64,000 bases of DNA from Edaphochlamys debaryana. Taxonomy: Eukaryota; Chlorophyta; Chlorophyceae; Chlamydomonadales. Position 1 is the stretch's first letter. Each line of letters begins with the position of its first letter. A model generated the notes under the pieces. The model did no database searches and was not told the origin of the DNA. It was given only the letters and a program-made list of their open reading frames with translations. The DNA lies in NCBI GenBank assembly GCA_016858145.1, contig JAEHOE010000122.1:186001-250000 (forward strand), written 5' to 3'. Below are positions 15,501 through 26,300 of this stretch, piece by piece. A program made the position numbers and the translations under genes.

Positions 15501-18500
15501 GGTCTGGACCCGGGAGCCCTGCCCTAAATCCTCAACCATCCCCCTCCCTCCTGTCCCTCAGAGCGCGGTGGCTGAGCTGGCGGAGGCGCGCGCCGCCGCC
15601 CCCCGCTCCCCCCGCCACGGCGCCGCCGCGCTCAAGGCCGCTGCGCTGCTGCGCACCTCCTCGGCCTCCGGATCAGCGGCGTCGGAGGCGCTGGCGGCCG
15701 CGCGTGAGGCGGCCGAGGTGCTGCGGGAGTGCGGCGGCCCCACACACGGCGACACGCTCGAGGTGCGGAGCGGCCGGGGGCCCTGCCCAGCCTAGTCTAG
15801 AGCGATGCTGGGGTGTACAAGCAGTTGAGATGGAGGTTGGCGCGAGAGGCTGCGCGAGACCGGGAGTTCCGGGCTTGAGGGCTAGGCCCATCCCAATCGT
15901 TTCACCACCCGTACCCTCGCCAGGCTCTTCGTGCGGTGGCTGGGTGCCACTCGGACGCTGGGGCGTTGGGACTGGCGCTGGGGCTCCTGCAGCAGCAGGT
16001 GCGGGTGCTGGGGCTGGGGTTGGGGTTGGGGGTTGTGGGACTCAATGTGCGCCGGGGCACGGTCGGGTGCCAGCGACGATAGCACTAACCTTGTGGGAGG
16101 GTGCCCGGAGGCGGCCATCTGGGTTGGCAAGTGGAACACGCTTTCATGCGCCTTTGCACTGCAGGTCCTGCCACACCTGGAAGAGGCATACGGCCCGGGC
16201 CACGTATCGTACGACGCATGGTACGACGTGGGCTGCTTGCAGTACAAGATGGGCTTGTACATCGCGGCCTACTGCAGCCTGCTGACGGCATTTGTCCATC
16301 AGCTGCGCGCACTGGCGGCGGCGGCGCCACCGACGGCGGCGCCGACGCAGGACCTGGCGGCGGTCGTCGCCGGCGCTGACGGCAACGTCGTTGCCATGTC
16401 GACGGCGGTGGCGGCGCCGCCACCGCTTCGTTGGGATCAGCTGGCGGCAGCGCTGGCGGCGATGCGGGCCTTGGCGGCGGCGGCCCGGGAGGAGGCGGCA
16501 GAGGTGGCAGGCAGCGCTGGCGGCACGGGGTGTGCGCTGGCTGGCAGCGGCTCTGGGGGGCCGCTGCACCGGTCTGCGGCCAGGGCGGCCGACCGTGTGG
16601 GGCTGACGCTCAACATGCTGGGCCTAGTGCAGGCGAGTCGGGCCTTGTCAGTCGCCTTGGGTTGAATGCTTGACCGCGGAAAGGAGCTCTGGGAGGACGT
16701 CCAGGGTATTTCAATCTCTTTCTTAAGCATTCGGCCGTGCGAGCGAGCCGTGGGGAACGGCGCCGGGTTGCGCACCCTGAAAGCCCCACCCCACCCCACC
16801 CCACCTCCCTCCCCGGCGTTCCTGCCTCCAGGTCCAGCGCGCTCGCAGCCTTCCCGCCTCCTCCGGCTCCCTCACCGCCTCCACCTCCGCCCCCTCCGGC
16901 TTCTCGCCCGCCGGCCCCGGCCTCGACCCGGCCCCCTCCCGCCACGGCCTGCTCCGCGAGGCGCGGCTGCTCATGGAGGCCTCAGTGGAGGCAAGCGGGG
17001 CAACCACCCGGTCGATTTGCTGACACGCTACCATTTTGAGGATGTCAACTGTGTAACGAAAGGGGTCCGTGGTCTGTGTCTTGCCTTCCCTCGCTCCTGA
17101 ACTCCTCGCTTTGGCTTTGACCCTGTGACCTGTGCTTGCACCCCTGCAGCTGCTGGAGGTGTTTGGCTGCGCCGGGCGGGGCGTGGCGGCGCTGGACGCC
17201 CGCTCCAACCTGGCGGGGGTGGCCATGGAGGCGGGGGAGCTGCAGGTGCGTGTGTGTGGGAGGAGCGGGAAAGGGGAAGTTGGTGGGAAAGGATGGGAGG
17301 ACCGGGACCGGGGCGGTGCGCCCTGCAGGGACTGGCCCTCGGCAGGCAGAGGCGCAAGCCAACGATACGAAGCTCGCTCCCCAGCCCATCCACACAGCCG
17401 CTCAGCTACTGACCTGCCATCCTTACCCTCACACTGGGCTCTCACCCTTGCCCTGACCCCGAACAGTCCGCTGAGCGGCTCCTCCGCGCCAACCTCTCCC
17501 TCACCGAGGCGGTCTACGGCCCCCGGCACCGCCACACGGCCACCGCCCTCAACAACCTGGCCGTGTGCCTCAAGGTGCGGCCGAACAGGGAGCAGCCCCG
17601 AGGGGACCCCCGCACCTGCGCCTGGGCCTCGGGCCCTGCCTGCGTCGCACACACGGCTATCCGCATCCCCAAGCCCTCGTTTCTCTTAATCACCACACTC
17701 TGCTCCCTTCCCTTCCTCTCCTCTCTCCCTACACTCCACACAGCGCCAGCGCCAGCGCGTCTCGGACGGTCCGGACTGCGCCGGCGGCGGTCCGGACGGC
17801 TCCGGACTGCTCGGGGGCGGGGGCCGCCGGTCCTCGTCCAGCCTGGGCACGGGGGGCGACCCCCGGGCCGCCGAGGCCGCCGCGCTGTACCGGCGCTGCC
17901 TGGCGCTGTGCGAGGGCGCCCTGGGCGAGGCGCACCCCGAGACCCTGGTGGTGGCCACAAACCTGGGCGTGCTACTGGCGGAGCAGGTGGGGCTGGGGGT
18001 GGGTGGAAGTGTGAAGTTGGGTAAGGCGGGGGAGGAGGCAGAGTGCGGGTTGCTGCTGGCAAAGCAGGTGGTGGGTGGTGGGGAGGTGAGGGTGGGGGAG
18101 GGACGAGCCTCGAGTTGGAGAGGCTGGGGTGCTGGGGGTAGGGGGGAGGAGGCAGAGAGTAGAGTGCTGCTGGCAAAGCAGGTGTATGGGCGGGGGGGGC
18201 CTGGAGCCAAGAGGGCGAACCATGTGGAGACAGGTGGGGAGCGAGCGTGGGGGCAGGCGTGTGGGCGGAGTGCTTCTGGCTCGGCGCGCCTTGAATATGC
18301 CTCCCTCTGACCCACCCCCCCACCCGCCCGAATCCCCTCTCACCCCGTCAGCACTGCTGGAGCGAGTCCGAGCGCCTGCTGACTCGCGCGGTGGCGGGGC
18401 TGCCGCTGCAGGTGAGCGCCGCCCTCCCTCGCTGCTGGGCTGTCCGTGCTGATGCACAATACGGACAGATCAAGGGGCCCTGGTGTCAGGGCCCGCCCTG

Positions 18501-19386
18501 CCTGGCGCGTTGTCCATGCTTCCATTCCATGAAGTGGCTCAGGGTCCTGGCGCCTGGGGCTGAGCGTCCTACTCACGGACCGGCAACTGCTTCTTGTGCC
18601 GTGCCGCAGGCGGGCGAGGGCCAGCCCAATCCAGATGCGCTGCTGGCGCACCGCCGCCTGGCGGAGGTGCTCGAGCTGAGGGGCAGGTGCGTGGGTGGCG
18701 CATAGCTGTTGCAAACATGAGTCCGCATGCCCGCAACAATATGTATAACTTGCGCCTGGCGTTACCTAGCATAACCCCAGCCGGATCCCCGGTTAGGGCC
18801 TCTCCACAACCAGAGCGAAGCCTGAGCCCCGTCCTGCTGCGTCGTTCCCCCTGCCTCGTCCCAGGCTGTTCGAGGCGGAGGCGCTGTACCGTACGGCACT
18901 GCAGTACGCCGAGAGCGCGTGCCCCGAGGCACGTGACCACTGCCTGATCCTGGACTGCCGGGAGGCGCTGGGGCGCGTGGGGGAGCGGCTGGAGGAGCTG
19001 GCACGTCGGGCACAGGTGGGTGGACAGTTGGGCGGGGCAGTGGGTGGACAGGTTGGCGGGACGTAGCAGACGGAGAGGGTAAGCAGGGCAGGTTTTGCTT
19101 GGGTTAAGAGGAGAGGAGTTGGAATCGAGGCGCGAGGGGCGAAGGTTGTGTAGCGTGCGCACCGAGGGGGAAAGGTTACTTGGGGCCCGGCCGCCCATCT
19201 TGCAATGCCCAGCAGAGGCGGACGCGAGCGCAGGGCTGCCGAAGGGCTGGCGAGCAGGGCGCCCCCGGTCACTGGCCCACCCCTGTCTACCTCTGGCCCA
19301 CCCCTGTCTTCCCTCTGGCCCACCCCTGTCTTCCTCTGGCCCCTCATGCCACGCAGAATCAGGATGTATGCTGCGTCGTGTCGTGA
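12584..19386 (+). CDS. Large TPR-containing protein with WIDIFAVNQ/CLYEIW N-terminal domain
   Basis: About 1192 residues in 15 exons: 12584-14248, 14444-14500, 14619-14702, 14990-15070, 15267-15365, 15562-15762, 16165-16632, 16832-16990, 17150-17245, 17467-17574, 17744-17986, 18352-18411, 18610-18686, 18865-19015, 19357-19386. All phases agree. The N-terminus (LADFAVSLGWLLEFTRT, then FVSH-like YCVSHRWGQDF, YVWIDIFAVNQ, TRIWCLYEIW) resembles an algal module found ahead of kinesin-light-chain-like TPR repeats. A Ser/Pro/Ala-rich insert of about 400 residues interrupts it. TPR-like helices include the segment with ALNNLAVCLK, the one with ETLVVATNLGVLL, and LFEAEALYRTALQYAE. Introns 7 and 8 use GC donors. 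Function unknown; a protein-interaction scaffold or signalling role is inference. ATG 12584 was chosen because family-like sequence starts there; the frame is open upstream. Confidence 0.82.
19260..19345 (+). repeat. Tandem CTGGCCCACCCCTGTCT repeat in last TPR-gene intron
   Basis: Three to four roughly 21-23 bp units of TGGCCCACCCCTGTCTNCC lie in tandem just before the last 30-nt coding exon. They are polypyrimidine-rich and may act as, or have expanded from, the 3' splice-site tract. Confidence 0.65.
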
Positions 19387-20346
19387 GGTGGCCCATGGAC
19401 CGCCGCTTGGTCTTGGACTACTTGTTACAGATTAAGCTTAACCGCTGAACTGGGGTGGTCAAACGCTGGATGTCCCACAACGTTGATGAATTGGGGTACC
19501 GTAACTCGCGCTCGGCTCTTTCGGACTGGATATGGCTTAATTTGAAAGGACTGAAGGCTGAGAGGACTACTAGTACCAACATATGCAACTGATGATGGCT
19601 CTGCAAATCTGCATGTGCACTTCCATTGGGTCCATTCGATGTGAGCAAAGCTGCACTGTAGGACTGGATGGATCTGATGAATTGATGCTTGAGAGGGGCC
19701 GGCGTTGAGAGATCCGGCACGACCGCGCTGCACTTTGATTATGGGGTGTTCGCACTCGAAAGGCATGACTGCCAGAACCCATGTACGTGTGCAAAGTTCG
19801 ATGCCTGTGTGAACGGGTACCCCGACTGAAACAAGGGCCCGACCCGCACGTCAATCAACTGGGGCTAGGTCTCAGGCTCGTGACCATCATACAACCCAGA
19901 AGCAACAAGCCGCTATAGTACAACCTAGCAAGCACGATCTTAGCAAGGGCAACTCGGACATGGATACCAACCCGCCCCACACGCAGGCAAAGTCAGATTG
20001 TGCCCTCCCTTGGCTGCGCTCTCGAGCAAGCCGGCACGCACACTGCCCAGGCAACCACTCACTGCCATCTCCCGGAGGTCTGATGGCCATGACCCCGGCA
20101 AGACCCTGACGGAAACACGCCAGCGGCCCTCACTCAATGCCATGGCCGCCTGGTGACTGCCAGTCACCAGGAGCGGCAGGCGGGGCCCCGAGCTGCGGCT
20201 GCCACTTGCACTGCATTCCTTCAAGCCCTCCCGACCCTCAGCCTTCCCGACCCTCAGCCTCCTCCTCAACAGTTGATTCAGGCGGCAACCTCTGCTCCGA
20301 CAGCCTCTGCTCTTCCTGTCTGCGCCGGCCCTGCACCACCAAGCAC
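19387..20346. other. Convergent intergenic region: 3' ends of TPR and RING-Ub genes
   Basis: The two flanking genes converge here. No coding exon recognised. On the minus strand TGTAA occurs at 19437-19433 and could serve the RING-Ub gene. No TGTAA was seen for the plus-strand TPR gene in this stretch. Confidence 0.4.
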
Positions 20347-23300
20347 TCAGCCGCCCCGCATGCGCAGGCACAAGTCGATGGTGTGGCATGTCTTGACGTT
20401 GTTCGACTCGAGAGTGCCCGTGCCGAGCATTTGCCCCCAGTGGATGAGCCGTTGCTCGCTGGCTTTTACGCCTGAAGGCAGAGGGAAGGGGGGTTAAGCA
20501 AGCTCTCGGACGAAGCCCACGGTGCACACAACCATGTCAGGACACACTATGGGCTACGGCAAAGTGCAGCCGGCTGACCGAACTTGTCGGTGCCGAGGAG
20601 CCACCCTCTCCTGGCACCCAGAGCGCTGCTCTGAGCGACGTCGCGCTCTGGATGCCAGGAGAGGGTGGCTCCTCGGCACCGACAAAAGGGGGCCTTAGGA
20701 ACAGGACCCAATCCTTCCCGGCGGAAAGCTGCGCGTGGCGACGAACTCTCCTCGAACCGGTACCAGAGCGGCCCGGGCCGAGTATCGAATCCAGGACGGA
20801 GTCTCTGTCCAGACCCCCTTTTGTCGGTGCCGAGGAGCCACCCTCTCCTGGCATCCAGAGCGCGACGTCGCTCAGAGCAGCGCTCTGGGTGCCAGGAGAG
20901 GGTGGCTCCTCGGCACCGACAAATCGGCGAGCAAAGACGCAGGCGGTGCCTGGGCTCACTTCTAGGACCAGCGCTGAGGCTCAGCGGCTGGGTCGAGCGA
21001 AGGCTCCTCGGGAAGTCGTCGGATGGCACAGAGACTGCGCCGCAGGCGCTAGAGGCAGCAGAGCAGCAACACTCTAGTAGCTACAGTCACAGCAGAGTAG
21101 ATCCGCAGCAAGTAGTGCTTCCGACTTGCCAGTCGGAAGCTGGGCGTTCGCCTAAGTCGCCCCGATCGGAAGGGCTCTTTGCCGTACCTCAGGTGCTCAT
21201 GCCACATGTCTCACGAGCCAAACCCTGGTGTCACAACCCTAGTCTCAACCCTAGACGTAACCTCCGGCACCAACCAGCAGACCAACCACAAACCTCCAGC
21301 ACCCTACCTCAACTCCAAACCGGCAACCATACTGTGACAGCGACGGTACTGTGCTCTGTCAGCTGTCAGGACACACTATGGGCTACGGCAAAGTGCAGCC
21401 GGCTGACCGAACTCCCCCCCTTGGCGACTCTAGAGCCAACAACGCGAAGTCAGGCGGCCTCGAGGCCACACGCTAAGTCAGAAGCAGTTCGCTCAGGCTG
21501 TACACAACAGTTCCCTCCAGCAGAGAAACCTCAATCCTCCCCCATGCTCGCTAAGAGTCCTCACCAGGCTACAGCCAACAGAATTCAGCTCCCTCGGCTC
21601 ACCTCCCTATCTACGCATGCACCCAGTGCCCAGCGCGTCCCTTCCCGATACCCCTCATCAGCTGCGCCCTCAAGGTCGCATCCCGGAACACTAACAGCCA
21701 AGCTCCAGGCTTTCCGTTGACGTATCCACAGGTGTCTCCAGTGATGATGGCCAGCCGCTCGTCCTCCGTGAAGGCGTTGAGCAGGGCGGCCCATGCGTCC
21801 GGCGGGGCCGTAAGCATGCGCCGTGGGATGAAGGCCACGACTAGCGGCACCATGGCGACGGCCAAGGGCAGCCAGAAGGGCAGAAGCTCCGGGTGCGGAG
21901 CAGAGATGATGAGCCAGGACTCGCCGGGCGTGGCGAGGCGGCGGTAGGTCCCAGGTTGTAGGGGATCCAAGCGGGGCCAGCCCGGGGCCTCGGTGGCCCG
22001 GCCCCCGTTGGCGCAGACGGAGTAGCCTCTCGCGCGGAGCGCGTTGGCCAAGGTCTCGTCGCCGGCGCACGGGTCCAGAATGACGGGCGATCGGCTTGCG
22101 TCCAGGTGGTCCAGAAGCAGGTTGAGCGCCTCCTCAGCGGGCGCAGGGTGCGTACCCGTGGGAAAGGACTCAGGCAGGCTGGAGGCCAGCCCGGGCACGG
22201 AGCGCAGCTGCAGCAGCGCAGCAGCTCGGGCGCTTGGCGAAGACAGGTCCCAGGTGTCGGGCAGGATTAAGGGCGGAGCCCCAGCCGCCGTGACGAGGGC
22301 CGTGGTGGACGGTTGAGCGCATGCTTTGGCTGCTCGCAGAGTCAGGCGCTCCGCGGTGCCGTCAGTGTAGCGCGCCTCAATGGGGCGAGAGTGCGGCTCG
22401 TCCGACTTGTAGTGCAGGGTGCCCCTACGGTTCACGAAGGTGTTGGTCGCGGGGTCTCGGACCTTGCGGGAGCAGGGAACGCCCTCCAGCGCTTTGGCCT
22501 CGCTGAGCCGACGGCGCGCTTGGGCGGAGGGGAAGATCTGCGGCTGCGGTGCCTCGCGCGGTACGGGGGCAGGTAGCTGATCAATCGTTGCCGGTGTCAC
22601 GCCGCGGGCATGGCAGTCGGGACAAGTCCAGGTGCCGCGGGGCACGCGCTGGAGCGGGGGTCGAAGGCAGTACAGGTGCCAGCCGGTGCCGCACCCGTCG
22701 CACATGACCATCTTGGACTCGTCGCCTGGGAAGGCACAGATCTCGCAGGGCAGGTCCAGCGGCGGCACCGCGATGCGGGGATCGACGATTGGGTCCAGGT
22801 CTTGGAGGTGGCAGGGAGCAAGGTTGCTCACGTGCTCCTTGCGGATGGTGCCGTCGCGGCCCATCAGCTCGGCAACTCCCTCTGGGCTCACGGCCACAAT
22901 GCGGAGCACGGTGTCGCGGACGGGCAGTTGGAGCGTGTTGTTCTGATTGCGCAGGATGACGTAGACGTAGTCGCCCACGTTGAATTTGGTGAAGCGGGGC
23001 TTGTAGCCGCCAGCTCGCACGCGGGCGTAGTTGTGGCGGTCTCGCCATTGCGCCGTCAGCAGGTTCTGGCCGTTGAAAGGCGCGGCCTGTTGCACGTTGT
23101 GTGAGCGCAGCATGACGAGTTGGTCGGCCCGTTGCGGATCGGCCTCAGGGTCGATCGCCTCTGCCCACAGCTCGGCGGCGCCGAGGGGCACAGCAGGCGG
23201 TGCGCCGTACATGAGCTCAAACGGGGGACTTGCCGGTGGACTTCTGAGGGGAGCAGCGGTAGCCCATCAGGACCCAAGGCAGGTACTCGTCCCAGCGCTC

Positions 23301-26300
23301 GGCGGAGGCGTACTGAGCGCAGTACTTGCGCAGAGAGCGTTTGCAGACCTGCACAACCCTTTCCGCAGCGCCGTTGGCCTGCGGGTGGTTGGGCGACGTG
23401 TGACGATGGTCGATGAAGCATTGTTCGAGCAGGGCGGCAAAGGCGCCTTGGAACTCGGTGCCTCCATCGGTCACCACCTCGGCGGGCGCCGAGAAGCGGG
23501 CTAGGACGTTGGCTAGGAAGGCGTTGGCCACCTCCTCCGAGCCCTTGGAGCGAAGCGGGATCATCTCCACGTGCTTGGTCCAAGCCTCGACGCAGACCAT
23601 GACGTACTCGTAGCCGGAGCTCGTGCGAGTGAGGGGCCCAGCCAGGTCCACGTGCCAGCGGAAGAAGGGCCCGCGGATTGGCAGGGGGTGCAACTCGGGC
23701 GGAGTGACGTTACCGACGGTGTTGGCGCGATCGCACAGGGGGCAGCGCTGAACCACATACTCGACATCCCTGGACATGCCTTGCCACCAGTAGCCGTTCT
23801 GGACCAGGCACAGGGTGCGGCGAGCTCCCCAGTGCCCCAGGCGGTGGTGGGCCTCCTGGATGATGGCTTGGCGGCGCTCAGGTGGGGGTACCTCGCGCAT
23901 GGTGCTGTTAGGCATGCGGCGGTACAGGCGGTTGCTCCGGTCGTCGAAGCGGTAGTTGATGGCGCGACGCGCCACCCGTCTAGCCGCTTCTCCGACAATG
24001 CCGGCGGGGCAGGTGCCCTGGGCGAGGTAGTGGAGCAGTTGCTGGTCCTCCCAAGGGTCGCAGTAGCGGGACTCCTGTGCGTCGGCGGCGGCCGAGACCA
24101 GGGCAGAAGTCCAGTGCTCGTTGGATTGGTGGTGCTGCAGCGCGGTGGTGACCAGGGCTGCAGGCTGCGCCGCTGTGTTGTTTTCAATCTCCCTACCCCC
24201 CCCCAGCGGGGCAGCCGGTGGCGCCTGCTGAGGTGGCATGCGAGCCATGTGGTGCGGGGTGACGAAAGCGCGTTGAAGGGCTTGTGCGCAGAGAAGGATG
24301 CGTGCAGCAGCTGGAGTCTGCAGACCCTGCTGCAGGGCGTCGATGGCGGAGGGCACGGCGAGGGTGCCGTCGTTGCGCCGCTCCAGCAGCGAAGCAGGCT
24401 CCAGGCCGGTCAGGGCGGCTATCTCCTCTGGCAGCAGCGGCGAGGGCACGGCCGAGGCGGTGGAGGCTAGCTGGATAGTGGCGAGGTTGCCCGGCGGGAA
24501 GACGGTGACGGGGCGACCCGGCACGTCGCAGGCCGAGTAGGGCTCGCTGAGGGGTGCCTCGCAGAGGGGCAGGCGGCGCGAGGGGGCCGCTGCAGCTGCC
24601 GAGAGGTTACCGGGGCTCCAGGCACCAGATGTTGCCACCTTGCGCAGGTGCTCGGGGGCCGCGAGGTTGGTGCAGAAGGCGCGCAGCGAGTGCTGGGCCC
24701 TGCCCATGGCAGCGGTGTCCAGCGTGAGGCAGGTCCCGAAGGGCGTGTCCACAGACGCTGGAGGCTCGCGCTCCAGCAGGAAGCCGGGCGGGAGTCGGGG
24801 TTGCAGCTCTTGGAGCCTGCCAAGGAGCTCTAGCACTCTATCTGGCGGAGCCAGGGTCGAGTCTAGGTTGCCGAGCACCAACCACTGCTGCCCTGACCTG
24901 GCGGAAGCAGCAAGGAGGTGGTCGTTGGTGAGCGGACCGGGCGGCAGCGCGGCCCAGGGGCTTTCAACGGCGGAGCCGCGAAGCTGTCGGGGAAAGGAGG
25001 CACGGAGCCAGCCCAGGCGGCGGCGCAGCAGCGAATGCTCTTGCGCGGGCGCGCCCAGGGTGTGATAACGGCGCACGGTCCAGCCCGCCCGGAGGCAGGC
25101 CTCGAGGCCCGTGGCGGCGGAGGTGCCGCACTCCACGATTACCAGCCCTTCCGTGAGGGCGTGCTCCAGGAAGTGGTGCGAGAGCAGACTGGTGTCGAGG
25201 GCGGCGGTGCGGCCCTCGGCAACTCGGCGGGGACGCGGCGGCGAAAGCGAGGTCGCCCGGAGGGCGTCTCGGGCCTCGCGCACGACGCGGTTGGCGGTGA
25301 GGTTGGCCTGTCGGGTCAGGAGCTGAGCCGCAGTGCACTCGGGGTCAGCGAAGCGCTCGACGGGGTCAGAGGCCGTGCCGTTGCCGCCAGCGAGCCACTC
25401 GTCGGGAGAGGGCGCGAGGGCGGAGCCCTGTCCCGTGACGGTGGCCAGCAGGGAGTACTCCTCGCGAGCGCGCAGCGCCAGGACTTGGACTGCAGACATG
25501 AGCGCCGTGGGTTGCGCCGAGGGCGTGACGGTCGGATACGGGACGAGCCGAGGTGGCGGCGGCTTGGCGTCGGAGTCCTCATCCATGCGGGCTCCAGAGC
25601 CATCAGCGCTCGAGGGCAGAGGCGAGCGGCTGAGTGTGTCAGCGTTATAGTGGAGCTGGCCTGGCCGATGGGCGACATCAAAGTCGTACTCTTGCATCAA
25701 GAGTGCCCAGCGAGCGTACTGCCCCACTAGGTTTTGGTTCTCCATCAGCCAGAGCAGGGGCGCGTGGTCGGTGACCAGGATGAAGCGTGGGCCTATCAGG
25801 TAGGGGCGCAGCATCTTCATTGCCCAGCAGGCAGCCAGCATCTCACCCTTGTAGGAGGTGTAGTTGCGCTCGTGCACGTTGAGTGAGCGCGAGATGCAGG
25901 CTACCATGTACTCGTGCCCTTCGTCATCCAGTTGGCCTAGGACGGCGCTGATGCCTACATTGGAAAAGTCAGTGTGCAGGATCAGTTGACGGTTGGGATC
26001 AGGCTTGCGCAGCAGCCGGTCGTTGGTCGAGAACTCGGCCTTGAGCTGGTCCAAGGCCTCCTGGTGGCGCGGCCGCCAGGTCTCGGGACCCCACGTGACG
26101 CCCTTCTTGGTGAGCTCGTAGAGCGGGTTGGCGATGCAGGCGAAGCGGGGGATGTAACAACGATAGTAGTTGCAGAGGCCGAGCAGGGCTTGGAGCTCGG
26201 TCAGCGAGCGAGGGGGCTGGATGGCTTGGATCGCAGCGACCTTGGCCTGAACCGGGCGGAGCCCGTCAGCGCTCACCATGTGGCCCAGGAACTCTATCTT

